From contig CAAECF010000055.1 in NCBI GenBank assembly GCA_900754275.1, positions 1 to 47,635 of the forward strand: a DNA stretch of 47,635 bases. The letters are read 5' to 3'. Made by a program: the position numbers and the translations under genes. Each line of letters opens with the position of its first letter. Within the stretch, counting starts at the first letter, position 1. The notes under the pieces are model-generated. The model made no database searches, had not been told where the DNA came from, and saw nothing but the letters and a program-made list of their open reading frames with translations. Shown here piece by piece: positions 29,191 through 38,177 of this stretch. The stretch comes from an uncultured Collinsella sp. (GTDB lineage Bacteria; Actinomycetota; Coriobacteriia; Coriobacteriales; Coriobacteriaceae).

Positions 29191-30444
29191 ATGGCGCAGG
29201 AACACGATCTGTTTGATGACATTATCGAGATCAGCAAGGGTTTCGACTTTCTTAAAAACCCGCTTGGCGGTGTGACCGATGCGCTCGATCCGTCGGCGCC
29301 GCAGTGGAATCCTGCTGACTACAAGGAGCGTCCGCGCGGCAACACCATTCCGTGCTTGACCTGCAAAAACGAAAAGAGTGGCTGCACCGCGTGCATGGAC
29401 GTGTGCCCGGTCAACGCCATCGAGGTCGAGGAAGATGCCATCGAGATCCTCGATTCCTGTCGCAAGTGTGGCCTGTGCGCCGCTGCCTGTCCGACTGAGG
29501 CGATCATCTCGCCGCGCCTGGCGCCCAAAAACCTGTATGACGACATTGTCTCGGCGGCTACAAGTCACGAGACCGCCTACGTTACCTGCACGCGCGCCCT
29601 TAAGCGCATGCCGCGCGAGAACGAGGTCGTCGTTGCCTGCGTGGGCGATATTACAGCCGAGACCTGGTTCTCGGTGCTGGCCGACTATCCCAACGTGAGT
29701 GTGTATCTGCCGCTGGGCGTGTGCGATAAATGCCGCAACACCGGTGGCGAGGACATGCTGGGCGAGGCGATTGCGAAGGCCGAGGAATGGGCTGGTACGG
29801 GTATGGGCCTGGAGGTCGACCCCAAGAGCCTCAAATGCCATAAGCGCCGCGAGTACGAGCGCAAGGAATACATGGAAAAGATCGCCCGTACCACGGGCCT
29901 GACCGTGACCAAACTCAATCCGGCGACGGCGGCACTGGCTTCGGTGACGCAGAAGCTCAAAGCCCATCGCCATCAGATCACCCAGCTGGAGCGCACGCTC
30001 AACACCATGTGCGGCACCACGACGACCAAGCGTCGCCGTTCGCTCACCCATGGGCGCCAGCTGGTGCTCTCGACGCTGCAAAACCACCCCGAGCTTGCCC
30101 AGAACATGCAGGTGAGCACGCCGGAGTGCGATTTTGACAAGTGCACGTCGTGCGGCGAGTGCGTTAACGCGTGTCCCACGTCCGCCTGCGATTTGGTGGG
30201 AAGCGGTCGCTTTGCACTGGAGTCCACGTATTGTTTGGGTTGCGGAGCCTGCGTCAAGGTTTGTCCCGAACATGCGCTCAAGCTGGTCGAACACGATGCG
30301 TCCAATCTGGTCGTCGCCGATCCCGAGGCCGAGGAAAAGGCCGCCCAGAAGGCGAAGGCTCACGAGGAGGCCGAGAAGGTCAAGGCCGAGGCAAAGGCCA
30401 AGCTCGATAAGATGCTCGATCAGGTGGAAAAGCTCGCAGACTAG
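29191..30444 (+). CDS. multi-cluster 4Fe-4S ferredoxin-type protein
   Basis: The 417-residue product carries four ferredoxin-like Cys sets. Two lie at about residues 55 to 101 (CLTCKNEKSGCTACMDVCPV and SCRKCGLCAAACPTEA) and two near the C-terminus (FDKCTSCGECVNACPTSAC and YCLGCGACVKVCPEHALKL). Between them lies a domain with GVCDKCRNTGGEDMLG. The C-terminal 40 residues are a charged helix. It is probably a cytoplasmic electron carrier or a subunit of a redox complex in an anaerobe. The ATG at 29191 follows GGGAGGGG. The partner enzyme is not evident from the neighbours. Confidence 0.82.
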   Translation: MAQEHDLFDDIIEISKGFDFLKNPLGGVTDALDPSAPQWNPADYKERPRGNTIPCLTCKNEKSGCTACMDVCPVNAIEVEEDAIEILDSCRKCGLCAAACPTEAIISPRLAPKNLYDDIVSAATSHETAYVTCTRALKRMPRENEVVVACVGDITAETWFSVLADYPNVSVYLPLGVCDKCRNTGGEDMLGEAIAKAEEWAGTGMGLEVDPKSLKCHKRREYERKEYMEKIARTTGLTVTKLNPATAALASVTQKLKAHRHQITQLERTLNTMCGTTTTKRRRSLTHGRQLVLSTLQNHPELAQNMQVSTPECDFDKCTSCGECVNACPTSACDLVGSGRFALESTYCLGCGACVKVCPEHALKLVEHDASNLVVADPEAEEKAAQKAKAHEEAEKVKAEAKAKLDKMLDQVEKLAD

Positions 30445-30515
30445 TCAGCGACCCCTATCTCTGCTTCATTTGCGCCGCCGTGGCGTCCGGGTTCGCCTGG
30501 ATGCTGCGGCGGCGC

Positions 30516-30521
30516 TATACT
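30516..30521 (+). promoter_or_regulatory. possible -10 element before ychF
   Basis: TATACT lies 38 bases upstream of the ychF GTG start, just after a GCGCCGCCG...CGGCGGCGC inverted repeat. A -35 box is not obvious, so this is a weak call. Confidence 0.3.
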
Positions 30522-30558
30522 TATGCAGTTTGAAGTACCTGTATCAAAAGGAGCTGTC

Positions 30559-31635
<1,077 letters not shown>

Positions 31636-31646
31636 GGACAATGCAC

Positions 31647-32030
31647 ATGTTCAAATATGGCAAAAAAGCCGGCTACATGGGCATCGCGCTGCTGGTGCTT
31701 GCGGTGCTTCCGCTGGTAGTTGCGGCGTTTGTTCTCCCCAACATTGGTCCCGAGGTGGCAACGAAGTTTAACGCGGCCGGCGAGGTGACGCGCTGGGGCA
31801 AGAGCTACGAGCTGCTGGCGCTGCCGGTACTCAACCTGCTGCTGAGCGTGGCGACCTACTTTACGGCGGGACGCCAGGCCAAGAACAATGAGGACTCCGC
31901 CGCCATGGCGCGCATCGTGTGCGAGCGCTACCTGCGAAACGGCTGCATCACGGGTGTATTCCTCAACGTGATCAACGTCTACTTTATGTATTCGGCGATT
32001 ACCGGCACAGGCTTTGGTCTGGGCTTTTAG
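31647..32030 (+). CDS. DUF1648 membrane protein
   Basis: The 127-residue product has three or four hydrophobic segments: AGYMGIALLVLAVLPLVVAA, LALPVLNLLLSVATYFTAG and the C-terminal CITGVFLNVINVYFMYSAIT. The extracellular loop PEVATKFNAAGEVTRWGKSY matches DUF1648 (SdpI-related). I chose the ATG at 31647 because AAGGA is eight bases upstream; the ATG at 31641 is the alternative. SdpI proteins are immunity proteins in Bacillus, but no toxin partner is seen here. Confidence 0.78.
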   Translation: MFKYGKKAGYMGIALLVLAVLPLVVAAFVLPNIGPEVATKFNAAGEVTRWGKSYELLALPVLNLLLSVATYFTAGRQAKNNEDSAAMARIVCERYLRNGCITGVFLNVINVYFMYSAITGTGFGLGF

Positions 32031-32036
32031 CTTGTC

Positions 32037-32429
32037 CTAGCAGGCAACGAGCCTGCAAGCATATTCGATGGCTGCTGCGAGGCCGCCGCTCGATCGTGGT
32101 TTAAAGACCATATCGGCGGCGGCCTCGTTTTCGTATCCGGCGCCGCGAAGGGTGAGCGCGATACCGGCTTCTAAGAGAAGGGGCAGGCCGCGTTGGCTGG
32201 TTGCTATCACAACGGCCTGGGCAAGGGCACAGCCGTGCGTCTGGCATTGAGCGGCGAGCTCGCCTTTCGTTGGGTTGGGGAGCAGTGCGGTCGCGACACG
32301 GCTCGATAGCAGTGTCGCGGCTGTGCGTTCGTCAGGGGAAAGGTATTCGGCCTCAACGACGACAAGCTTGGGCTGCACGCCGTCTGCGCAATGTGGTCTA
32401 TGACGCATTGAAATCGAGCAAGCCGACAT
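32037..32429 (-). CDS. degenerate HAD (Cof)-like fragment, divergent from the XRE gene
   Basis: The 130-residue product resembles the C-terminal half of a Cof-type HAD phosphatase: VQPKLVVVEAEYLSPDERTA, TKGELAAQCQTHGCALAQAV, VIATSQRGLPLLLEAGIALT, EAAADMVFKPRSSGGLAAAI. The position of the catalytic GDxxND motif reads IATSQRGLP, and the N-terminal half with the nucleophile Asp is absent, so it cannot be an active phosphatase. It may bind a ligand or a partner. The ATG at 32429 has AGGAG six bases before. A perfect palindrome lies just upstream. Confidence 0.55.
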   Translation of the reverse strand: MSACSISMRHRPHCADGVQPKLVVVEAEYLSPDERTAATLLSSRVATALLPNPTKGELAAQCQTHGCALAQAVVIATSQRGLPLLLEAGIALTLRGAGYENEAAADMVFKPRSSGGLAAAIEYACRLVAC

Positions 32430-32451
32430 AGAAAACTCCTGAATATTCGAC

Positions 32452-32477
32452 AAAACGTAAACTATAGTTTACGTTTT
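32452..32477. promoter_or_regulatory. perfect 26-bp palindrome, operator candidate
   Basis: AAAACGTAAACTA (32452-32464) and TAGTTTACGTTTT (32465-32477) are exact reverse complements with no loop. It lies in the short gap between the divergent HAD-like gene (start 32429) and the XRE-family gene (start 32506). That is the expected place for an autoregulatory operator of the latter. Confidence 0.7.
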
Positions 32478-32505
32478 TGTTTTGCTCCATTTCAAACTCG
32501 TCTGC

Positions 32506-32724
32506 ATGAATGAACATGCGAAACAGATTCTTGGCGAGCGAGTCGAGCGGACGCGCAAGGCCCTTGGTATTTCCAAAGTCGATTTTTGCCTAGCGGTCGG
32601 AATCAGCCGACCTTATCTCGACCGAATTGAGGACGGAACGGCAAACAGTACGCTCGAGATTCTATTTAAAATTGCGCCCGCGCTTGGCATGACGGTGTCA
32701 GAGCTACTCGAGGGCATCGAGTAG
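32506..32724 (+). CDS. small XRE-family regulator
   Basis: The 72-residue product is a single HTH_3 domain: MNEHAKQILGERVERTRKAL, GISKVDFCLAVGISRPYLDR, IEDGTANSTLEILFKIAPAL, GMTVSELLEGIE. The ATG at 32506 is chosen because the domain starts there; no strong ribosome binding site is seen. It is divergent from the HAD-like gene around a 26-bp palindrome that it probably binds. Confidence 0.78.
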   Translation: MNEHAKQILGERVERTRKALGISKVDFCLAVGISRPYLDRIEDGTANSTLEILFKIAPALGMTVSELLEGIE

Positions 32725-32772
32725 GCGTTTTTGCTAGATTTGTCGCTTACTGAACGGGTCCCCCGACTGCGG

Positions 32773-32986
32773 CGTGCAAAAAGGCGAATATTCAGCATCC
32801 CCCAATAATTTGACGGCAACTGGAGTCGCTAATTCGATGCATGTTGTTCCGGATTATCCACAAAACGCAATAATATGAGGAAAAACAGGCGTGCACAACG
32901 AGCCTTTCGAACCGAAAAACGATTTCCGGTCGAAGGTTTTAACGTTTCCAGAAGGGATGGATGCTGAATATTCCGTTTTTTGCACG
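32773..32986. mobile_element. MITE-like element with 28-bp terminal inverted repeats
   Basis: CGTGCAAAAAGGCGAATATT followed by CAGCATCC (32773-32800) is repeated in reverse at 32959-32986, matching at 25 of 28 positions. The 214-bp interval has no gene, but an inner imperfect hairpin around CCTTTCGAACCG and CCGGTCGAAGG. No transposase is inside. A non-autonomous element or a large regulatory hairpin are both possible. Confidence 0.5.
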
Positions 32987-33040
32987 TCGCGAGGGGTACC
33001 ACGTGCCCAGCTAGGCTCAAATAGGCGGTTCTTGTTTTGG

Positions 33041-34054
33041 CTATACCATCGGGATGCGGTCGTGGTTGACCTGGCTGTAGAACAAGCGCTGGATTTCGGC
33101 TGCATCGCGTGACTGGCCGAGTGCCCACATGGTTTTGGCCACGAGTGTCTCGGTGGTCATATCATCGCCGCGCAAAATACCCGGATGGTCGGCGTAGGCA
33201 CGGCCGACCTCATAAACACCCAGGTCAAGGCCCTCTTCGGGAACCTGCGTGGTCATAACGACCGTGCGGCCCGAATCGACCCAGCGGAAAATTGCCTCCT
33301 GGAATGACTCGCCGGACTCGCCAAACTCGGGAATACCGCCAATGCCAAAGGTCTCCAGAATCACGGCGTCGTAGCTATCGGCAAGGGCGTCGAGGATGCC
33401 CGGGTTTACGCCGGGTGTAAGCTTGAGTACAAATACGCGCGGGTCGATGCTGTCGTAGAAACGCACCGGGTTTTCGCCCTGATGCGTGCCGTGAAGCCCG
33501 TTGCGCACGATGCGGTCGTTGCGGATATAGGCGATGGGCGGATAGTTGACGCTAATGAACGCGTTAAAGCTCATGGTGCGCTGTTTGCGGGCGCGCGTGC
33601 CGGCAATGGCCACGCCGCCAAACACGATCGAGACGTCGTGCGAGTGTTCGTCGAGCGCATAGAGCAGGCTCTGGTACAGGTTGAGCTTGGCGTCGGTAAA
33701 GGGGTTGCCCATGGGCTTTTGCGAGCCGGTGAGCACGATGGGCTTGGGGCTGTCCTGGATCAGGTAGGAAAGCGCTGCCGCGGTGTAGCTCATGGTGTCG
33801 GTGCCGTGCAGAATCACGAAGCCGTCGTGATCGGCATAGCCTTCAACGATGACGTTGCGGATGCGCATCCAGTCACTGGGGCGCATATTGGTGCTGTCGA
33901 TGTTCATGGGCTGCACGACGTCGAGCTCGCAGAGGCCCGAGATCTCGGGGACGCTCTGGGCGAGCTCCTCACCGGTCAGGGCGGGGGAGAGGCCGTTGCC
34001 GTCCTCGGTCGATGCGATGGTGCCGCCCGTGGCGATGAGAAGGATGCGCTTCAT
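33041..34054 (-). CDS. L-asparaginase, cytoplasmic type
   Basis: The 337-residue product hydrolyses asparagine to aspartate and ammonia. It has the first catalytic Thr in LIATGGTIASTEDGNGLSPA, the second in ILHGTDTMSYTAAALSYLI, the Lys in IVLTGSQKPMGNP, and the C-terminal region VILETFGIGGIPEFGES. No signal peptide is present, so it acts in the cytosol, like type I enzymes. The start at 34054 (MKRILLIATGG) is chosen by homology; a longer frame upstream is not supported. It is divergent from guaA across 268 bp that I could not assign to a riboswitch. Confidence 0.92.
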   Translation of the reverse strand: MKRILLIATGGTIASTEDGNGLSPALTGEELAQSVPEISGLCELDVVQPMNIDSTNMRPSDWMRIRNVIVEGYADHDGFVILHGTDTMSYTAAALSYLIQDSPKPIVLTGSQKPMGNPFTDAKLNLYQSLLYALDEHSHDVSIVFGGVAIAGTRARKQRTMSFNAFISVNYPPIAYIRNDRIVRNGLHGTHQGENPVRFYDSIDPRVFVLKLTPGVNPGILDALADSYDAVILETFGIGGIPEFGESGESFQEAIFRWVDSGRTVVMTTQVPEEGLDLGVYEVGRAYADHPGILRGDDMTTETLVAKTMWALGQSRDAAEIQRLFYSQVNHDRIPMV

Positions 34055-34322
34055 GCTGGTATTCCTATCGTATTTGCCGCCGCAGGGGCGGAGTCGTTCG
34101 GCAGTATTGTGGCACAGGGCGTCCAATGTTCAAACGTAATACATCATCTGTAACGTTGAGTAACACTTCAATTGCCGTCAAATAAGGGCCTAGGTCGTGC
34201 GTTTGCCGTGCGCTGATGGCTGCGAGGGACGAGAAACCCCATATAACGTGTACACTATGAAAGCTATTTTCGTTCATTCGCGCGGGCGGGCACCGGCTCC
34301 CCGCCAACAAGAGGGGGAAACC
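34055..34322. promoter_or_regulatory. 268-bp intergenic region with guaA and asparaginase promoters
   Basis: This divergent region must hold both promoters. A TATAAC followed by TACACT lies near 34,241-34,257 and could supply the guaA -10 box. I looked for a purine riboswitch (conserved loops TATA...GT) and did not find a convincing one. Confidence 0.35.
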
Positions 34323-35921
34323 ATGGATCAAAATGCTTCCGCAAAGGTCCTCGTACTCGACTTTGGTGCGCAGTACGGTCAGCTCATTGCCCGTCGCGTC
34401 CGCGACCTCAACGTGTATTCCGAGATCGTTCCCTGCGACATCTCGGCCGATGAGATTCGCGAGATGAACGCCTCTGCGCTCATCCTTTCTGGCGGCCCGG
34501 CCTCCGTATACGCCGAGGACGCTCCGTCCATCGATCCTGCCATCTTTGACCTGGGCCTTCCCGTCCTGGGCTTCTGCTACGGCCATCAGATCACGGCCGT
34601 GACGCTCGGCGGCAAGGTCGGGCACTCCGAGGTGGGCGAGTACGGCCGCGCCACTATTACGCGCACTGCCGGCGCCAAGCTCTTTAACTCCACGCCCATG
34701 GAGCAGACCGTGTGGATGAGCCATCGCGACGCCGTTTCCGAGGTGCCCGAGGGCTTTACCGTTACCGCCAGCACCGACGTGTGCCCGGTTGCCGCCATGG
34801 AGTGCCCCGAGCGCAAGATTTTCACCACGCAGTTCCACCCCGAGGTCAAGCACTCCGAGTACGGTCAGCAGCTGCTGAGCAACTTCCTGTTTGAGATCTG
34901 CGGCCTGGAGCCCAACTGGAGCATGGACAACCTGGTCGAGACCATGACGGCCGAGTTCCGCGAGAAGGTCGGTGACGACCGCGTGATTCTGGCCCTGTCC
35001 GGCGGCGTAGACTCCTCCGTCGTGGCTGCCCTGGGCGCCCGCGCCGTGGGCAAGCAGATGACCTGCGTGTTCATCAACCACGGCTTGCTGCGCAAAGGCG
35101 AGCCCGAGCAGGTGGAGGAGGTCTTCACCAAGCAGTTTGACGTCGACTTTATCCACGTTCACGCCGAGGACCGTTATGCCGAGCTTCTGGCCGGCGTGAC
35201 CGAGCCCGAGGAGAAGCGCCGCATCATCGGTACGCAGTTCTGGAAAGAGTTCTTCGCCGTGGCGCAGCAGCTCGAGACCGATGGCAAGCCGGTCAAGTAC
35301 CTGGCTCAGGGCACCATCTACCCCGACATCATCGAGTCTGGCGCTCGCAAGACGGGCGGCAAGACGGCCACCATCAAGAGCCACCACAACCTGATCCCGT
35401 TCCCCGAGGGCGTGCACTTTGACCTCATTGAGCCGCTCGACCACTTCTTTAAGGACGAGGTCCGCGCACTTGGTCTGGCGCTCGGCCTGCCGGGTCACAT
35501 CGTGTTCCGTCAGCCCTTCCCGGGCCCGGGTCTGGCCATCCGCATCATCGGCGCGGTTGACAAGGAGAAGCTCGAGATCCTCAAGAACGCCGACGCTATC
35601 GTGCGCGAGGAGCTCGACGCCTACAATCAGCGCCTGTTTGAGCAGACCGGCGAGCGCAACTCCGAGCACAGCTGCTGGCAGTATTTCGCGGTTCTGCCCG
35701 ACATTAAGTCCGTCGGCGTTATGGGTGACGAGCGCACTTATCAGCGCCCGATCATCTTGCGTGCCGTCGAGTCCAGCGATGCCATGACCGCCGACTGGGC
35801 CAAGCTGCCCTACGACGTGCTGGCCCGCATCTCCGGCCGCATCGTTGCCGAGGTTCCCGGCGCCAACCGCGTGTGCTACGACATCACGTCCAAGCCGCCC
35901 GCGACGATCGAGTGGGAATAG
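34323..35921 (+). CDS. guaA: GMP synthase
   Basis: The 532-residue product makes GMP from XMP, ATP and glutamine. The N-terminal amidotransferase has LVLDFGAQYGQLIARRVRDL, the nucleophile in GFCYGHQITA and the His in TTQFHPEVKHSEYG. The PP-loop domain has ILALSGGVDSSVVAALGARA, and the C-terminal dimerisation region has FPGPGLAIRIIGAVDKEKLE and ends PPATIEWE. Its last codons (ATCGAGTGGGAATAG) form the attachment core used by the elements downstream and are left intact. The start has GAGGGGGAAACC upstream. Confidence 0.97.
   Translation: MDQNASAKVLVLDFGAQYGQLIARRVRDLNVYSEIVPCDISADEIREMNASALILSGGPASVYAEDAPSIDPAIFDLGLPVLGFCYGHQITAVTLGGKVGHSEVGEYGRATITRTAGAKLFNSTPMEQTVWMSHRDAVSEVPEGFTVTASTDVCPVAAMECPERKIFTTQFHPEVKHSEYGQQLLSNFLFEICGLEPNWSMDNLVETMTAEFREKVGDDRVILALSGGVDSSVVAALGARAVGKQMTCVFINHGLLRKGEPEQVEEVFTKQFDVDFIHVHAEDRYAELLAGVTEPEEKRRIIGTQFWKEFFAVAQQLETDGKPVKYLAQGTIYPDIIESGARKTGGKTATIKSHHNLIPFPEGVHFDLIEPLDHFFKDEVRALGLALGLPGHIVFRQPFPGPGLAIRIIGAVDKEKLEILKNADAIVREELDAYNQRLFEQTGERNSEHSCWQYFAVLPDIKSVGVMGDERTYQRPIILRAVESSDAMTADWAKLPYDVLARISGRIVAEVPGANRVCYDITSKPPATIEWE
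35908..35921 (+). repeat. attL: attachment core at the guaA 3' end
   Basis: TCGAGTGGGAATAG ends the guaA gene. A near copy, TCGAGTGGGAGTGA, lies at 41592-41605 and another, TCGAGCGGGAATAG, at 44836-44849. The guaA 3' end is a known integration site for tyrosine-integrase islands, and such an integrase lies within the first interval. Confidence 0.6.
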
Positions 35922-36022
35922 TTACGCACATTATCGTGAGGTTGTTTTGGCGTGAGTTTTAATGCATTTTGATGCTTCTGGATTCGCTGAAATACCTCTA
36001 AGCCAATGATTCTCATGTAACG

Positions 36023-36062
36023 CGAAAGGCCTTCGGATAGAGTTCCGAAGGCCTTTCGACTT
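36023..36062 (+). terminator. terminator of guaA (now element side)
   Basis: CGAAAGGCCTTCGGA (36023-36037) and TCCGAAGGCCTTTCG (36044-36058) form a perfect 15-bp stem with a 6-base loop, followed by ACTTATT. It lies 100 bp past guaA, thus inside the first integrated element if attL is right. Confidence 0.75.
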
Positions 36063-36521
36063 ATTGTCTGAACTGCGGTTTGAGCGAAATTATAATAGCC
36101 AAGCGATTAGCTTTGTTGCCAAAGCGCACGATAACGTGCGGTTCACCAGCGCTTTTACCAACTATCTCTAAAATCCGTACTCACAAGGATACCTTAGATT
36201 GCTGGCACTCTTTATTGTGCACTCATAATGCACTCACGGAAATAGCAACCGCCAAACGCCAATTCAGAAATCTAAACCATACAGGTGACGCTCCGGTTAT
36301 TGCGGCTTGTGCGAAACGCACGGGAAGCGAGCCTAGGGGCGCGGGACCCCCCGCAAACGGGTGCTCAATGGACGCCGTCCTCCTATGCCGAGGATTTGTC
36401 CGACGGCATAGGCTACTTGCTGAATTAATCGATCAGCTCATATCCGCTCAAAAATCACCGCTTGCCAGTGTCGCACCAATGCACTCGCCAGTCGCGGCTC
36501 CGCCGCCGTCGCGCAATGCAA
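36063..36521. other. gene-poor left end of the guaA element
   Basis: I support no gene here. It contains a hairpin CCTATGCCG/CGGCATAGG (36382-36390 and 36404-36412), a direct repeat TGCACTCA (about 36,217 and 36,229) and palindromic stretches such as ACGATAACGTGCG. The position downstream of the RepA-like operon would suit an origin or integrase arm sites, but this is unproven. Confidence 0.35.
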
Positions 36522-36522
36522 A

Positions 36523-36554
36523 ACGGGGCCGCTCTTGCGAACGGCCCCGTGACG
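36523..36554 (-). terminator. terminator of the RepA-like operon (minus strand)
   Basis: ACGGGGCCG (36523-36531) and CGGCCCCGT (36542-36550) pair; on the minus strand TTTTGC follows. It lies 31 bases past the stop of the RepA-like ATPase gene. Confidence 0.75.
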
Positions 36555-36576
36555 GCAATGACGGCAATGACGGCAG
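36550..36576. repeat. three tandem 9-bp repeats (TGACGGCAA)
   Basis: TGACGGCAA occurs twice and TGACGGCAG once in a row between the terminator and the stop of the ATPase gene. Such short iterons can be replication-initiator sites, or simple slippage repeats. Confidence 0.55.
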
Positions 36577-36580
36577 ATTC

Positions 36581-37588
36581 CTATATAGCCGGTTTCCCTT
36601 CACTGCCTTCACCGCCTTCACCCTCTATGCGCTGAAGCGTCACCAGCTGGCCCGCGCTCGTGTGCTTCTTGGCGTAGCGCACGCCCCTTGAGAGCATGAA
36701 GCCGCTGTTCTGTGCGAGGTGCTTGCCCAGCACGGGGACCGTCACGCCCTCGACCCCCGCAGCATCCATGAGGTTGCTTATGGTTCCCTGCCAGATGCTC
36801 ACGCCGCGCGACATGAAGTCGAGCGTGCGCATGACGCAATCGGGGATATCGCGCTCCTCGAGCTCCTCCTCGCTGGTTTTGCCCACCATCTCCCAGATGC
36901 AGTCCTTAAGCCGCAGCTTCAGTTCTTGGAACCGCACGTCGCGCCCCGTAATGGAAAGCGTTGCGTCGGCGGCGCCCCTGTTGGGCCTCGACAGAACCCA
37001 GGTGCTGTCGGCGCTCCCCGTGATCCCGTTGGTGCCGGAAACCGTGTTCATCACGTCGCTGTCGGCCTGCTTGCGCGTGTGGTGCACGGCGATAAGGCAC
37101 GCGGCATGGTCATCTGCCAGCTTCTTCAGCGCCCCGAAATCGCGGTAGTCCGCCGCATACAGGCTGTCGCTGCTCGGCCTGCGCACCTTCTGGAAGGTGT
37201 CCACTATCACCAGGCGCACGTCGGGGTTCTCGTCCAGGAATCCGCCGACCTGCTCCACTAGGCCTTCGCCCAGGCACGGTGCTGCGTTGCTTAGGAAGAA
37301 GCGCTCGCTCGCCACGTCGGAAAGCGCCCAAAGGCGCTTCTTCACGCGCTCGTAGGTGTCTTCCAGGCACAAGTAGAGCACGCCGCACTTCTTGGTGGCG
37401 AAGCCCCAGAACGGGCTTCCCGAGCTTACAGCCAGGCCGATGGACAGGCACAGCCAGCTCTTCCCGCATTTCGGCGAGCCCGCGATGACGTGCCCGCCTA
37501 GGGGCAGAAGATCCTCGATTATCCAATCGGCCTCGACGGGCGGCTCCTGGATGAGCTCGCTTGCAAGGCGCACCTCTAGCGCGGCCAT
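36581..37588 (-). CDS. RepA-like AAA ATPase of the integrated element
   Basis: The 335-residue product is an AAA_25-type (RepA/RecA-fold) ATPase: WIIEDLLPLGGHVIAGSPKC and GKSWLCLSIGLAVSSGSP (Walker A), VLYLCLEDTYERVKKRLWAL, Walker B in VRLVIVDTFQKVRRPSSDSL, and ACLIAVHHTRKQ. Such proteins are hexameric helicases that start replication of plasmids and of phage satellites. The C-terminus ends with an E/G-rich repeat (GEGGEGSEG). The ATG at 37588 overlaps the 72-residue gene by 13 bp and has AGGAGG upstream. Confidence 0.85.
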   Translation of the reverse strand: MAALEVRLASELIQEPPVEADWIIEDLLPLGGHVIAGSPKCGKSWLCLSIGLAVSSGSPFWGFATKKCGVLYLCLEDTYERVKKRLWALSDVASERFFLSNAAPCLGEGLVEQVGGFLDENPDVRLVIVDTFQKVRRPSSDSLYAADYRDFGALKKLADDHAACLIAVHHTRKQADSDVMNTVSGTNGITGSADSTWVLSRPNRGAADATLSITGRDVRFQELKLRLKDCIWEMVGKTSEEELEERDIPDCVMRTLDFMSRGVSIWQGTISNLMDAAGVEGVTVPVLGKHLAQNSGFMLSRGVRYAKKHTSAGQLVTLQRIEGEGGEGSEGKPAI

Positions 37589-37794
37589 CGCCCCGACCCC
37601 TCCTGCTCGGCCGCGGCGAACCATCTGCCGCGGGCATCTTGGCGAAGCCGCAGGCCCGTTGCAGCGCATACGGCGTTGAGGCGGTCTTCCAGCGAGAGCG
37701 CGTAGTCGACGAGCTGCTCGCCGCTCGGCTCTCCCTCGAAGCCGTGGTCGCGCAGCCTGCGCCTCCGCTCCTCCATCCGCTCAAAGTAGGACAT
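37576..37794 (-). CDS. 72-residue protein of the integrated element
   Basis: The product is MSYFERMEERRRRLRDHGFE followed by GEPSGEQLVDYALSLEDRLN and AVCAATGLRLRQDARGRWFA. It is a charged helical protein of unknown role. It lies 2 bp after the RHH-like gene and overlaps the ATPase start, so it may assist replication or its control. Confidence 0.6.
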   Translation of the reverse strand: MSYFERMEERRRRLRDHGFEGEPSGEQLVDYALSLEDRLNAVCAATGLRLRQDARGRWFAAAEQEGSGRWPR

Positions 37795-37796
37795 CG

Positions 37797-38177
37797 CTAA
37801 TCGCCCCGCTCCATGCGCATGAACGCGTCCCGCGGCGAGCACTGCGCGATGTGGGCGCCTTCGCCGCCGAAGCCCTCGAAAAGCGCCGCGAGCATTCGAA
37901 TCACGTCAAGCACCTCGGGCTGCACTTCGTAGCCTTCTCCCAAGCGCAAAAGCTCGCAGTAGACCATCTGCATGCCCTCTTCCATGCCCTTCTGCACGCG
38001 GCTGCTGGGCACCACGGTCACCTCCTGGCACAGAAGCCGCGCCACGATGTAGTCCTGCTTCGTCAGGCCGCTCATGGCCACGATCGCGTCCAGCCTCTGA
38101 CCTTCTTCGGGGGACACGCGAAACGACACCGTCTTGCTGCGCAGGCGCCCGTGCTCGTCCAGGTTCTTCCTACTCAT
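37797..38177 (-). CDS. MobC-like ribbon-helix-helix protein
   Basis: The 126-residue product has KTVSFRVSPEEGQRLDAIVA followed by MSGLTKQDYIVARLL, the ribbon-helix-helix pattern of MobC-type relaxosome accessories and related DNA-binding proteins. The rest is helical (QPEVLDVIRMLAALFEGFGG). No relaxase gene is present in the element, so it may instead regulate replication or assist mobilisation by another element. The start at 38177 overlaps the integrase stop by 8 bp. Confidence 0.68.
   Translation of the reverse strand: MSRKNLDEHGRLRSKTVSFRVSPEEGQRLDAIVAMSGLTKQDYIVARLLCQEVTVVPSSRVQKGMEEGMQMVYCELLRLGEGYEVQPEVLDVIRMLAALFEGFGGEGAHIAQCSPRDAFMRMERGD

Noticed and set aside
30466..30511. GCGCCGCCG...CGGCGGCGC inverted repeat between the polyferredoxin and ychF genes, considered as a terminator.
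   Set aside because: The loop is long (about 26 bases) and no U-run follows; not reliable.
32891..33112. A 73-codon plus-strand frame in the MITE-like element.
   Set aside because: It spans the inverted repeat and runs antisense into asparaginase; no coding signal.
34140..34322. Possible purine riboswitch upstream of guaA.
   Set aside because: I could not find the conserved three-way junction bases; only promoter-like elements are present.
34065..35669. A 534-codon minus-strand frame opposite guaA.
   Set aside because: It mirrors guaA codons exactly, has no homology signal and overlaps the guaA promoter region.
36080..36691. A 203-codon plus-strand frame downstream of guaA.
   Set aside because: It starts with TTG and no ribosome binding site, crosses a terminator and runs antisense into the ATPase gene; the composition changes along its length.
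37797..38177. Firm call of a conjugative mobilisation module.
   Set aside because: The RHH protein resembles MobC but no relaxase or coupling protein is present in the element.
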